Positions 48,667 through 58,897 of a stretch of DNA of 64,000 nucleotides are shown piece after piece. Below the pieces are notes generated by a model. That model made no database searches, was not told where the DNA came from, and worked only from the letters and a program-made list of their open reading frames with translations. Position 1 is the first letter of the stretch; the number at the start of each line of letters is the position of its first letter. Both the position numbers and the translations under genes were made by a program. Source of the stretch: Limobrevibacterium gyesilva. Lineage in GTDB: Bacteria; Pseudomonadota; Alphaproteobacteria; Acetobacterales; Acetobacteraceae. Location of the stretch: positions 1 to 64,000 of the forward strand of contig NZ_JAPDNT010000025.1 in the NCBI RefSeq assembly GCF_025989185.1, given 5' to 3'.

Positions 48667-51591
48667 TCAGCGGTCCACATGCGCAACCGGGAACGACCGC
48701 AGGTCGCGCTGGGCGGTACGGAACACCGCGTCCTGCTCATGGCCTTTCTGGCGCGCGAGCTGCCCGACCCGCCGCGAGACGTATTCGCCCAGTGTCAGCG
48801 CGCCCACATTGCCGTCGGCGTCCTCGCCCGCCCGCCCGGCCAGCGCCTCGCGCACGGCATACACGAACACGCCGTTGCGGTTGTCGTAGCTGTCCAGCGC
48901 CTCCTGCACCGAGCCGCTGGCGGCCAGCAGATAGCGGCCGGTCTCGTGGCCCACATTGGCGAGGTTGTCGGCAGTGACCTGCCCGGAATGGCAGGTGTCC
49001 AGCAGCAGCAGCGCGTCGCGCGCCTCGATGCGCGCCAGGGCGCCCACCAGCGTGCCCTCGTCGATCGCCTGACGGGCCATCGCCTGCCAGGACGAGACGT
49101 CGGACAGGTCCTGCGGGATCAGCAGGAAGCGGTCGGTCTCCTCGTCGCGCACGCCGTGGGTGGCGACATAGAACAGGAACGTGTCGCGCGGGCGAACCTG
49201 CTTCGACAGCCGCTCGAACGCCGCCAGGATGCCGGCCTTGGTGGCCTGGTCGTCCAGTAGCTGCGTCACCTCGACCGAGCTGTACAGCGGGGCGGCGGCG
49301 CGGCGGATGCCTTCGGTGAAGGCGCGGGCATCGGCGACCGCGTATTGCAGCGTCAGCGAGTCGTTGGCGAAATGGTCCACGCCGACCGACAGCACGAACA
49401 GCCGCCCGCGCCCGGTGGTGTCCGTCACCCCCTCGCGGGTCAGCAGCAAGGGCGCGGCCTGGGTGAAGATGGCGCTGCCGCCGTCGTACACGCGCAACTG
49501 CACCGTGTTGGCGCCGGGGTCCAGCGGCGCGTCCAGGATCACCGGCCCGCCGGCGGCCGGCGCGAGGCTGCGGCCGGTGTTGCGGTCGTTGACGAACATG
49601 TCGATCGGCCCGACGCCCAGGCCGCGCTCGGTCACCACCGCCGTCAGCCGCACGGTGGCTGTGTCCGCCGGCAGGGTCAGGGCCACGCCGGGTTTGATCG
49701 CCAGCGGCCGGCAGGACAGGTCGGGCTGCGGCAGGCAGGCATCCTTCACTTCCACCAGCGGCTGGCGCGCGAGGCGGTTGCGGATGTCGCCGAGCTCGGC
49801 CAGACGCGCCTGCGCCGGCGCCGGCTGGCCCAGCAGCCGGGCGCGCACCACGGCGGGTGCGTACAGCACGCGGTAGGCCTGGCTGAAGCTGACCCATTCC
49901 GGCTGCTGGTTGCGGCCGCGATTGAGGTGCACGCCCACCAGTTCGTTGCCGCCGCGATCGGCATGGTCGAAGAAGCCCTCGGGCGTGAACAGCACCCAGC
50001 GCGCGCCGTCGGCATGGGCGAACAGGGCGGCCCGCTCCTGCACGCCGCCGGCGGGCAGTGCCGGATCGAGCCCATACCAGCGCAGCGAGCCGTCAAGCAA
50101 TGCGGCCACGGCGATCCGGCCGCCGGCGGCCACGGTCACCGCCCAGGCGGCAGCCGGCGTGTCCACCGCGGCGATTTCGCGCCCGTCGCGCGCATACAGG
50201 CGCAGATGCGTGTCGGTGCCCAGCAACACACCGGACCCATCCGCCAGCACGGCCGCGCTGCGGGCGATCTCGTCGCGCTCCAGGGCCAGCCTGCGGCCAT
50301 TGAGCGTGGGCGCGCTGCTGTCGCGCCAGCCGGCCAGCGCCAGCCCCGGCGCCTCGGTGCGCGCCGGCGCCAGAGCGGCATCCGGCGTGCCGGCGGAACC
50401 AAGCGCGCGCTCCTTCACGGCGAAGCGCTGCAGGCCGTCGGCGGTGGTGAATTCGATCACGGCACCATCGGGCGACACCGCCAGCCGGCGCTCGCGCGCA
50501 GGCCGCAGATCGGCCAGCGGCGGCATCGGCCGGCGCAGCAGGCGCCCGTCGGAGCCGATGCGGCCCCAGCCCGGGTCCTCCGCCGCGAACACCGCGCCGC
50601 CGCCGGGCAGCGGCAGGATGTGGCGGATGGTGTCGTGCGCCGCCGCAAGGTCGGTGTAGCCGCCCAGGCCGAAATCGCCCCAGCGGCGGATCACGTAGCC
50701 GCCGGCGTCGTGAGCATAACCGCCAGCCAGCAACTGCACGCCCCCCTTGGCGTCAGCCGCCCACGCCGCCGCCAGCAGCCCCTCGCCCTTGAGGCCCGTG
50801 GTATCCGGACTGAACACCGGGGCCAGCACGCGTGCCGAGACGACGTCGATGCGCAGCCGCCCCGCCTTGTCCGCGGTCTCGCTGGTGGCGGCGAGCAGCG
50901 CCCCGTCCGGCGACAGCGCCAGCCCCCAGGGGCGCAATCCCGAAGGCAAGGCCGCCTCGGCCAGTTTGCGGCCGGAAGGATCGTAGGCGCGCAGCTTGCC
51001 GTCGGCAGCGGCGACATAGAGCCGCCCCTCGCGGTCGAGCACGATGGCGCGCACCGGGCCGGCATAGGCACGGTCCTCGTAGACCGCCTTGCCGGTGGCG
51101 GCGTCCCACACGCGCACCCCGCCCTGGGCGAGTCCGGCAGCGAACCGGGTGCCGTCGGGCGAGACCGCAAGGTCGTTCACCGGCGCGGGCAGCCCGCCCA
51201 GCAGGCCCACCAGAACGGCCCGCTCGGCGTCGAACACATAGATCGAGAAGGTGCCGTCCCATTGGCCGCCGGTGGCGCCGGCGGCGAACACGCGCCTGCC
51301 GTCGGGCGTGATCGCGACGGCGTAGATCTCGCCTTCCTGCAGCGTGCCGATGGGCGGGCGCAGCACCGCGCGCTGCGTGCCGTCGGGCAGCGACCACAGC
51401 CGCACGGTCTTGTCATAGCCGGCGCTGGCGAGCACCCGGCCGGAGGCATCGACCGCAAGCCGGGCCACGGCGCTGGTGTGGCCCCCGGCCTCGATGCGCA
51501 GGAACGGCTGCGGCGGCGGATCCCCGGCCACCGCCGGCCCGCCGGACAACACGCCCAGCAACAGGACGGCGGCGAGGAGCGCCCGGATCAA
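48667..51591 (-). CDS. Exported WD40-repeat protein with C-terminal caspase (C14) domain
   Basis: 974 residues from TTG at 51591, which places a signal peptide right at the start (LIRALLAAVLLLGVLSGGPA); no ATG fits. WD40/beta-propeller repeats fill ~30-600 (GHTSAVARLAVDASGRVLAS, then SAGYDKTVRLWSLPDGTQ). A beta-sandwich-like spacer follows, and a caspase domain spans ~728-960: RLFVLSVGVDHFANDSLTLQ, catalytic His ~812 in YVATHGVRDE, catalytic Cys ~867 in LLLDTCHSGQ. Both dyad residues are intact. It is the third gene of a minus-strand operon, 13 bp after the SH3/glycine-zipper lipoprotein. It is probably a periplasmic or surface-anchored protease switched by a propeller sensor. The substrate is unknown. 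Confidence 0.9.
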   Translation of the reverse strand: MIRALLAAVLLLGVLSGGPAVAGDPPPQPFLRIEAGGHTSAVARLAVDASGRVLASAGYDKTVRLWSLPDGTQRAVLRPPIGTLQEGEIYAVAITPDGRRVFAAGATGGQWDGTFSIYVFDAERAVLVGLLGGLPAPVNDLAVSPDGTRFAAGLAQGGVRVWDAATGKAVYEDRAYAGPVRAIVLDREGRLYVAAADGKLRAYDPSGRKLAEAALPSGLRPWGLALSPDGALLAATSETADKAGRLRIDVVSARVLAPVFSPDTTGLKGEGLLAAAWAADAKGGVQLLAGGYAHDAGGYVIRRWGDFGLGGYTDLAAAHDTIRHILPLPGGGAVFAAEDPGWGRIGSDGRLLRRPMPPLADLRPARERRLAVSPDGAVIEFTTADGLQRFAVKERALGSAGTPDAALAPARTEAPGLALAGWRDSSAPTLNGRRLALERDEIARSAAVLADGSGVLLGTDTHLRLYARDGREIAAVDTPAAAWAVTVAAGGRIAVAALLDGSLRWYGLDPALPAGGVQERAALFAHADGARWVLFTPEGFFDHADRGGNELVGVHLNRGRNQQPEWVSFSQAYRVLYAPAVVRARLLGQPAPAQARLAELGDIRNRLARQPLVEVKDACLPQPDLSCRPLAIKPGVALTLPADTATVRLTAVVTERGLGVGPIDMFVNDRNTGRSLAPAAGGPVILDAPLDPGANTVQLRVYDGGSAIFTQAAPLLLTREGVTDTTGRGRLFVLSVGVDHFANDSLTLQYAVADARAFTEGIRRAAAPLYSSVEVTQLLDDQATKAGILAAFERLSKQVRPRDTFLFYVATHGVRDEETDRFLLIPQDLSDVSSWQAMARQAIDEGTLVGALARIEARDALLLLDTCHSGQVTADNLANVGHETGRYLLAASGSVQEALDSYDNRNGVFVYAVREALAGRAGEDADGNVGALTLGEYVSRRVGQLARQKGHEQDAVFRTAQRDLRSFPVAHVDR

Positions 51592-51604
51592 CGGCCCGCC
51601 CCGG

Positions 51605-52594
51605 TCAGCTCGCCAGTTCGAAGCCGCTTGCGGCCGCCTGTTCGGACACCGCCACGCTCTGGGAGAAGCTGTCGCGGCGCGCGGCATTGCTGCCGGCCAG
51701 CATGCGCACATCGTTCCCGCCGCTGCCGCCCGACGACAGCAACGGGGCGCTTCCGGTTGCCCCCTGGATGGCGGAGGCAGGCGCATAGCCGCGCGCGCCG
51801 CTGGGTGTCTGCACCAGCACGTAGCCGCTGCGGCTGGGGGTGACGATCACCGGGTCGCTGGCGTTGAGCTGGCCGATATCGGCGGCAGCGGGATCGGGCT
51901 GCAGCTTCAGGGGCGCAGCACGGCGCACGGTGGCCGGCCGCGGCGCCGGCGCCTGGGTGGCGATAGCCGTCTTGGTGCCCGGCGCGAGGTTGTCCGCCGC
52001 CACCTCGAACTGCTCCGACCGGCCCTGGATCTGGCCGTTGATCTGTTTGGCCAAAGCCAGGTCATGCTGGACGTGCTGCTTCACCGTCCCCATGCGCGCC
52101 TCGGCGAGGCTGCGGTCGATGCGCCCGGCCTTGTAGTCCACGCGGATGGCCTGGGCCTGGCGGAAGCGGCAATCCATCAGCTGGTCGAAGGCCTGCTGGG
52201 TGCGATCGATATTCGTGTTCTCCCGCGCCAGGTCGCTGCTCACCTGGGTGAACATCCCGGCCTGGTCGTGTTGCTGCTGCTGCAGCGCCGACCAGTAGCC
52301 GCCGGCCGCGCCGAGCGCGCCGCCCGCGGCCGCCCCGATCAGCGCGCCTTTCCAGTCGCGCCCGATCAGCGCGCCGAGCGCCCCGCCCGCCACCGCACCG
52401 ACGGCGGCACCGGTCAGGATCTGGGTGCCGAAATAGTTGCCGGTGGAATCGAGCGCGACCAGCTGGGCACGGCACGGATCGGTGCTGTCATTCGGCCCGA
52501 TGCGCGCCTCTTGCGTCGAGAACGCGCCCTGGGCGCAGCCCGCCAGCAGGCCGGCGACGGCGAAAAGCGAGATGCAGAGGCGCAGCGGCTTCAT
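51605..52594 (-). CDS. Lipoprotein with glycine-zipper and SH3-like domain
   Basis: 329 residues from ATG at 52594. Lipoprotein signal (LCISLFAVAGLLAGC, lipobox LAGC). A glycine-zipper pair is at ~65-110 (GAAVGAVAGGALGALIGRDW, then GALIGAAAGGALGAAGGYW), followed by a helical Gln-rich segment and an SH3b-like C-terminal region (LNASDPVIVTPSRSGYVLVQ, then TPSGARGYAPASAIQG). Glycine zippers insert into or span membranes; SH3b domains often bind peptidoglycan peptides. It lies 13 bp upstream of the WD40-caspase TTG, so the two are co-translated. It could be an envelope pore or anchor serving the protease; that is inference. Confidence 0.85.
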   Translation of the reverse strand: MKPLRLCISLFAVAGLLAGCAQGAFSTQEARIGPNDSTDPCRAQLVALDSTGNYFGTQILTGAAVGAVAGGALGALIGRDWKGALIGAAAGGALGAAGGYWSALQQQQHDQAGMFTQVSSDLARENTNIDRTQQAFDQLMDCRFRQAQAIRVDYKAGRIDRSLAEARMGTVKQHVQHDLALAKQINGQIQGRSEQFEVAADNLAPGTKTAIATQAPAPRPATVRRAAPLKLQPDPAAADIGQLNASDPVIVTPSRSGYVLVQTPSGARGYAPASAIQGATGSAPLLSSGGSGGNDVRMLAGSNAARRDSFSQSVAVSEQAAASGFELAS

Positions 52595-52649
52595 CGGCTT
52601 GCGGATTGGCACGTGTCTTCTCCCGAACGGCAGCCCAGCGGGGCGCCGC

Positions 52650-53744
52650 CTACGACCATAGCTTCGCCCATCGGGACTGTCCCATGGCCGTGGCCGTATC
52701 GCGCCCCAGGTCACGGAATTTACCCGATATCGCCGCCAGGCGCGCGTCCCATTCGGCGTTGATCGGCTGGCCTTCGATGGTGGCGTGGAAGCGCACCGTC
52801 ATCATGATGAGGAACAGCGGCTTGATGAACGCGGCGCGCAGCGGCCCGGCCAGCAGCACCGCGATCAATACGGTCATCAGCCCGCCGAGCTCGCGCGCCG
52901 ATTGCGGCAGCGCCAGCGTGATCAGGCCCGCCGGAACCAGCAGCACGAACCACAGCGCCACGCTCATCGCCCGTTCCAGGATCACCGACCAGATCGCCAT
53001 CTTCAGCACCGGCCTGGCGTTCTGGGTGTAATAGACGAGGCCCTCGCGGCTGCTGCGCCAGGGATCCTCATCGCTGCGGGCGAGGTTGTAGGAGAAGATG
53101 ACCTTGTCGAGATACCGCGTGGCCGCCTTCAGCACCATGTTGACGAGGTGGGACAGCGAATCCAGCCCGGGGATCGGGACCAGGTCGGCGATCCAGTCCA
53201 GGGTGCGATGGAACGCCTCGACGACGCCGCGCACCAGCGCGTTCAGGCCGAACAGGACATTGGCCTGCACGAAGCGCTCGATCACCACGCGCCGGCCATA
53301 CGCGAACATCGATTCGCTGCCGTTGCCGACGGCGCCCTTGGTGATCAGCTCGGTCAGCACGGCGACGTGGCCGCACTCGATGAGGTGCAGCACGTAGCGC
53401 AGGATGGCGCCCCAGACGAAGCTGGCGCCGAGCAGGCACAGCACCAGCCAGATCCAACCGAACACCGTGGCGACATGCGTGCCCAGCCAGGCGGCGCCGC
53501 CGAAGGTGACGACGATCCAGACGATCGCGGCGACGGAAGCGGCGAGCAGAACGCCGAACCGGGCCATGGCGTATGGCAGGCTGCGCAGCATCAGGCCGAT
53601 GGCGGTGGCGAACGAGGCGTCGCGCACCGCCAGCGGATAGGCATGCCGCACGGCGGAAGAACCGGCGGCCGGCGTGGCCGTGCCGTCCGCCCATGCGGAA
53701 CCGGGGGGCATGCGCACGGTTTCGTCGGATGATGGTTCCGGCAT
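52650..53744 (-). CDS. Multi-pass membrane protein of unknown family
   Basis: 364 residues from ATG at 53744 (GAGG 7 bases upstream; a longer frame to 53801 is less likely). At least six hydrophobic stretches, including LLAASVAAIVWIVVTFGGAA, FGWIWLVLCLLGASFVWGAI, MSVALWFVLLVPAGLITLAL and GGLMTVLIAVLLAGPLRAAF. Between them is a conserved-looking loop (RYLDKVIFSYNLARSDEDPW, then RSSREGLVYYTQNARPVLK). The arrangement faintly recalls the C-terminal half of choline-transporter-like (SLC44) proteins, but I cannot support that. First gene of the operon with the lipoprotein (55-bp gap) and the WD40-caspase protein. Confidence 0.75.
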   Translation of the reverse strand: MPEPSSDETVRMPPGSAWADGTATPAAGSSAVRHAYPLAVRDASFATAIGLMLRSLPYAMARFGVLLAASVAAIVWIVVTFGGAAWLGTHVATVFGWIWLVLCLLGASFVWGAILRYVLHLIECGHVAVLTELITKGAVGNGSESMFAYGRRVVIERFVQANVLFGLNALVRGVVEAFHRTLDWIADLVPIPGLDSLSHLVNMVLKAATRYLDKVIFSYNLARSDEDPWRSSREGLVYYTQNARPVLKMAIWSVILERAMSVALWFVLLVPAGLITLALPQSARELGGLMTVLIAVLLAGPLRAAFIKPLFLIMMTVRFHATIEGQPINAEWDARLAAISGKFRDLGRDTATAMGQSRWAKLWS

Positions 53745-54015
53745 GGCGCGTCCTCGCGGGGCGGTCGGAACGAGGATGATCCGATCCGCGGACAAGAACA
53801 ATCGGGTTGACAGTGATGTGACGCCCGGCCGCCGCCACGGCGCGCTTCACCCGAAATGTTTCGTCACGACCAATCCGTGGCCGGCCGCGGCGCCCCTAAG
53901 AACTCCTTAATCCGGCGCGTTGATGCTGCTGTCACGGTTCTGCTCGGTGGGCGGCGCCGACGCCCGGCACGAAACCATCGGCTGACCCGACCATGACCCA
54001 CCGTGGAGACGCCCC

Positions 54016-54402
54016 ATTTCAGCGCAAGTTCTGACATTCGACGATCTTCGGGGCGGCCTCACCGATCCGGACGTCGCGGCGCTGGGCCGCTTCGTGCCGA
54101 CCTTGTGCGGCGGCTGGGCGTGCGAGATCCATCGCGAGGACGACGGCACCCGCCGCGCCTTCCTCATCGCCCGCGACTGGGGCGATGGCAGCGAGGCGGC
54201 GTTCGTGATCTGCCGTGAAGCCGGGCTGTTGACGCTGGCCGATCACCGGCGCACCCCCGCTTTCGGCAACGCCGAATGGTCCCTGGACCTGGCCGAGAGC
54301 GCGTTCGCGAGCCTGGACGAACTGCAAGCCCATATCGCCGCGCTGGTCGGTCGCCGCCGCACGGTGCCGGGCCCGGCCGCCGCCAGCGTCCAGCCCGGCT
54401 GA
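54016..54402 (+). CDS. Hypothetical protein, possible ATT start
   Basis: An open frame with coding-like sequence encodes ~128 residues (LTFDDLRGGLTDPDVAALGR, CGGWACEIHREDDGTRRAFL, WSLDLAESAFASLDELQAHI). No ATG precedes the conserved-looking start. The first GTG is at 54094 and would remove ~26 good residues. GGAG sits 7 bases before an ATT at 54016, which would be a rare start codon; CTG at 54031 is another option. No family recognised. It lies alone between the caspase operon and the CRISPR array. Confidence 0.45.
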   Translation: MSAQVLTFDDLRGGLTDPDVAALGRFVPTLCGGWACEIHREDDGTRRAFLIARDWGDGSEAAFVICREAGLLTLADHRRTPAFGNAEWSLDLAESAFASLDELQAHIAALVGRRRTVPGPAAASVQPG

Positions 54403-54781
54403 CGGGCACGCGGGCGGCGGCTGCGCGCTGGCGGAGATGGCGTCTGCCATCGACGACGGACTATGGCGCGTGCGGCAACGGCCACCCGCAACCAGCGACA
54501 CCAGGCCGCATCCCGCCACGCGGCCGGACGGCGTGACACGCCGTGCCGATTCGTTCGAGGTCGCGCCGGAGGCCCTTCGAAACAGCTGAGCGGCCTTCCC
54601 GGATCGGCCACCCCGGCGGCGAGAGCAGCAGTTGCACCGGCTCTAGTCGCCGGCCCGGACGCCGTGGCCCCTCGGCGACGTGCCGCCGGAGGCCGACGAC
54701 GCGTCAGCGGCACCGTAATTTCCATCACGACGCCTGGCGCTGCTGGACATTTCGCCTGTTGGGAAAGGAGCGCTCGCGGCG
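54403..54781. other. Non-coding stretch beyond the leader-distal end of the CRISPR array
   Basis: About 380 bp between the hypothetical gene and the first listed repeat. I find no convincing gene, no further repeat copies and no insertion-sequence end. Short open frames here have no ribosome site or recognisable sequence. Confidence 0.5.
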
Positions 54782-56091
54782 CGGTTCATCCCCGCAGGCG
54801 CGGGGAACACCAAGAAGGCGCGGCCATGACGTGCCACGTCTACGGTTCATCCCCGCAGGCGCGGGGAACACTGCAGCCGCTCCGTGCGGACGAAGTTGAA
54901 CCCCGGTTCATCCCCGCAGGCGCGGGGAACACTGCGTCTCATTGATTTTCACCGGGTCGACGCTCGGTTCATCCCCGCAGGCGCGGGGAACACTTCGGAC
55001 CACAGCGGTGGCGCGCTCGCAGATGCGGTTCATCCCCGCAGGCGCGGGGAACACCTCGCCGGCGCCGCCTTCCCCGCTGCCGCCACCGGTTCATCCCCGC
55101 AAGCGCGGGGAACACGCGGCTCCGATGCGGATCGGATCGTCCCTCTGCGGTTCATCCCCGCAGGCGCGGGGAACACCGTTACGACGGGTCCAGTTATCCA
55201 ACCGTGACCGGTTCATCCCCGCAGGCGCGGGGAACACGCAGCGTTCACGGAGGGGGGTTGGTGCCTGGGCGGTTCATCCCCGCAGGCGCGGGGAACACCA
55301 GCCGCCGCTCCCGCTTCTGTGGTTCGACGCCGGTTCATCCCCGCAGGCGCGGGGAACACGTCACCTTCGCATCACGAGAGAGTAGGTCGTACGGTTCATC
55401 CCCGCAGGCGCGGGGAACACCAGCGGCGCAAGCTGCTGGGGGTGATCGAGGACGGTTCATCCCCGCAGGCGCGGGGAACACGTGTTGCGGATCGGATCAG
55501 GCTCGAAGATCCCCGGTTCATCCCCGCAGGCGCGGGGAACACCTCCCGGAGCCACGGCGCCGGGTTTCTCCAGCCGGTTCATCCCCGCAGGCGCGGGGAA
55601 CACGCGGTCTGGAAGAAAGGCATGCCCGTGGAAAACGGTTCATCCCCGCAGGCGCGGGGAACACATGCCCGCGCGCCTGTACAGGCACGCCTCGCACGGT
55701 TCATCCCCGCAGGCGCGGGGAACACATGGTGATGACATTCGGAATGGACAGGGAAACCGGTTCATCCCCGCAGGCGCGGGGAACACGAGCCCGAAGTGAA
55801 GTTGGGCAAGGGCCTGACCGGTTCATCCCCGCAGGCGCGGGGAACACTTCATCGACCGCGTGCGTTTCAGCCTGCGCACCGGTTCATCCCCGCAGGCGCG
55901 GGGAACACACAGCCCGCCAGCGCAACGCAATCCCTGCCCGCGGTTCATCCCCGCAGGCGCGGGGAACACTACAACGGCCTCATTCGGGCGAATTGGTCCA
56001 CCGGTTCATCCCCGCAGGCGCGGGGAACACAGCATGGCACGCGTTACCGCGAAGCGGTCACGCGGTTCATCCCCGCAGGCGCGGGGAACAC
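54782..56091 (-). CRISPR. Type I-E CRISPR array, 22 repeats and 21 spacers
   Basis: 22 copies of a 29-bp repeat at an exact 61-bp period, with every one of the 21 spacers 32 bp long. On the minus strand the repeat begins GTGTTCCCCGC and ends GGGGATGAACCG, the canonical I-E type with stem CCCCGC/GCGGGG. All copies are identical except the sixth from the left (55087-55115), which has one G-to-A change (plus strand) in the loop between the stem arms. There is no degenerate terminal repeat at either end. The cas genes lie to the right and point toward the array, so the leader end and newest spacer are at the right (56091). Spacer targets cannot be determined here. Confidence 0.99.
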
Positions 56092-56151
56092 TCTTCCCAG
56101 AAGTGCTTGCGACATAACCCAGATCCACTCTTCAAAGAACCTACCGAAGAA
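56092..56151 (-). promoter_or_regulatory. CRISPR leader
   Basis: 60 bp between the cas2 stop and the first repeat, noticeably richer in A/T than the surroundings. A weak promoter match on the minus strand, TTCTTT - 17 bp - TATGTC, could drive the array. I do not see a good IHF consensus. The functional leader may extend into the end of cas2. Confidence 0.65.
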
Positions 56152-57460
<1,309 letters not shown>

Positions 57461-57470
57461 GGCCGCCCGG

Positions 57471-58154
57471 TCAGGCCCGCCGCAGCAGCATGAGGCCGCA
57501 GCCGAACGCCCGGGCCCGCCCCAGACCACAGGTGACGGCCGCGACCAGCGCCGCCGGCTCGGTCACCGTCAGCACGCCCTCGAACGCAAGCACGCCGAAC
57601 TCTGCGCACACGCTGCCGCCGCGCGGGATGCGGACCGTATCGTAGCCATCGATCCGCAACAGGTCCGTCTCGAGTGCGAACCCTGCACGGGTGCCCTGAC
57701 GCGCCAACCACTCCGCCCCCGCGGTCACGATGGCGGCCCTGCGCGCGCCCGCCCGCTCCTCCCGCGGCATTCCGTGCAGCGCATCCATGACGACGTCGTG
57801 GCGCTTGCCGCGCACACCCGGTGCGGGGCTTCGCGCGACGGTGGGGTTGGCGCGCAGCAGGAACCCGAGCCGGTCGCCCCGGCGCAATCCCGGCGCCCAG
57901 GGTTTGCTCTCGACATCGAACAGCGCGCCATCGGCCTGGGCCGGCCGCGGGGCGAGGATCAGGAACGCACCGGGCTGCTCCTCACGCCACAGGAAATCCC
58001 GGGTGCGCCCCGGACCATCGGACATCAGGGACCACACCAGCCGATGCGCAGCCCCCAGGCGGGCATGCCCGTCCTCCGGCAGCAACAACGGCGCGATCGC
58101 CTGCACGCTGCTGTCCGGTCGCAGCCGGGCGCGGGAGAGGAACATGCCTGTCAT
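57471..58154 (-). CDS. cas6e: crRNA-processing endoribonuclease Cas6e
   Basis: 227 residues from ATG at 58154, overlapping the cas5e stop by 4 bp. The N-terminal helix has the catalytic-type His in LGAAHRLVWSLM. The RRM-type second domain ends with the glycine-rich loop CGLGRARAFGCGLMLL, diagnostic of Cas6. It cleaves the precursor transcript at each repeat stem and stays bound in Cascade. Confidence 0.96.
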   Translation of the reverse strand: MTGMFLSRARLRPDSSVQAIAPLLLPEDGHARLGAAHRLVWSLMSDGPGRTRDFLWREEQPGAFLILAPRPAQADGALFDVESKPWAPGLRRGDRLGFLLRANPTVARSPAPGVRGKRHDVVMDALHGMPREERAGARRAAIVTAGAEWLARQGTRAGFALETDLLRIDGYDTVRIPRGGSVCAEFGVLAFEGVLTVTEPAALVAAVTCGLGRARAFGCGLMLLRRA

Positions 58155-58894
58155 GGCGTGGCGCCAACGGAAGCGGGCAGCGGCAGGCCGATCACCGCCT
58201 CCTGCCGGAGGGAGAATTGCCAGCGGTCGCGGCTGGCGATGCTGTCGCGCCGCGTCTCGATCCAGCGCGGCGGGATTCCGTCGGGAATGCCGTCGAGATC
58301 GGTCGCCAACGTGACCGGGCGGGCGCGCAACCGCGACCGGACAATCTGCTCCGGTATCGGAACCGGGCGCGCCTCCATCGCCGCCAGCGGGTCGGCGGCC
58401 GCCACGACGACGGGGCCGGGCGGCAATCCCAGCGGACAGGACTTGCGGCCGATCGAGAGCGTGAAATTCGGCCGCAGCAACGCGTCGGCCAGATCGGCCA
58501 ACGGCACCGGCGCCTCGGCTCGCGCCCAGGCCGCGACCGTGTACAGCGAGTCGGTGCGGTATTCGCGACGCGACAGGATCGTCTCCAGCGGACGCGCATC
58601 CAACTCCGCCCGCCGTGTCGCATGATGCTCGCCGCGGCGCGCGGGCGGCACCTGAGCCGTGTGGTAGTCGCTGAGGGCCACGCCCGGCGCATCGACGCGA
58701 ACGGCCACGCCATAACCGCGCTCCATGGCCGCATGCGTCGCTGCCGCCGTCCGCTCGATGCCCAAGGCGGCCGACAGCAGGCCGAGCAGGGCCGAGCGGC
58801 CGGGGCGCATCTCCCCGCCCCGCCGCTCGCCGACCGCCACGCCACCAAAGGCCGCCATGGGGCCGTGCAGCACGAAGACCAGATAGTCCCGCAC
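58151..58894 (-). CDS. cas5: Cascade subunit Cas5e
   Basis: 247 residues. N-terminus DYLVFVLHGPMAAFGGVAVG, then RRGGEMRPGRSALLGLLSAA, SDYHTAQVPPARRGEHHATR and YRTDSLYTVAAWARAEA match CasD. It caps the 5' handle of the crRNA in the Cascade complex. Overlaps cas6e by 4 bp and starts 3 bp after the cas7e stop. Confidence 0.96.
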   Translation of the reverse strand: MRDYLVFVLHGPMAAFGGVAVGERRGGEMRPGRSALLGLLSAALGIERTAAATHAAMERGYGVAVRVDAPGVALSDYHTAQVPPARRGEHHATRRAELDARPLETILSRREYRTDSLYTVAAWARAEAPVPLADLADALLRPNFTLSIGRKSCPLGLPPGPVVVAAADPLAAMEARPVPIPEQIVRSRLRARPVTLATDLDGIPDGIPPRWIETRRDSIASRDRWQFSLRQEAVIGLPLPASVGATP

Positions 58895-58897
58895 CGC

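Noticed and set aside
51592-51786. Longer N-terminus of the WD40-caspase protein
   Set aside because: It overlaps the lipoprotein gene, is Arg/Ala/Pro-rich and would bury the signal peptide inside the protein.
55116-55147. Possible self-targeting spacer: part of this spacer resembles 53774-53789 upstream of the caspase operon
   Set aside because: Only about 15 of 16 bases match (core GCGGATCGGATC) and the rest of the 32-bp spacer does not, so it is not a protospacer. The same 12-mer also occurs in the spacer at 55482-55513 and is probably chance in GC-rich DNA.
54782-56091. Several plus-strand open frames of 60-500 residues with repeated SSPQARGT / RFIPAGAGNT / VHPRRRGEH segments
   Set aside because: They are translations of the CRISPR repeats in three frames, not proteins.
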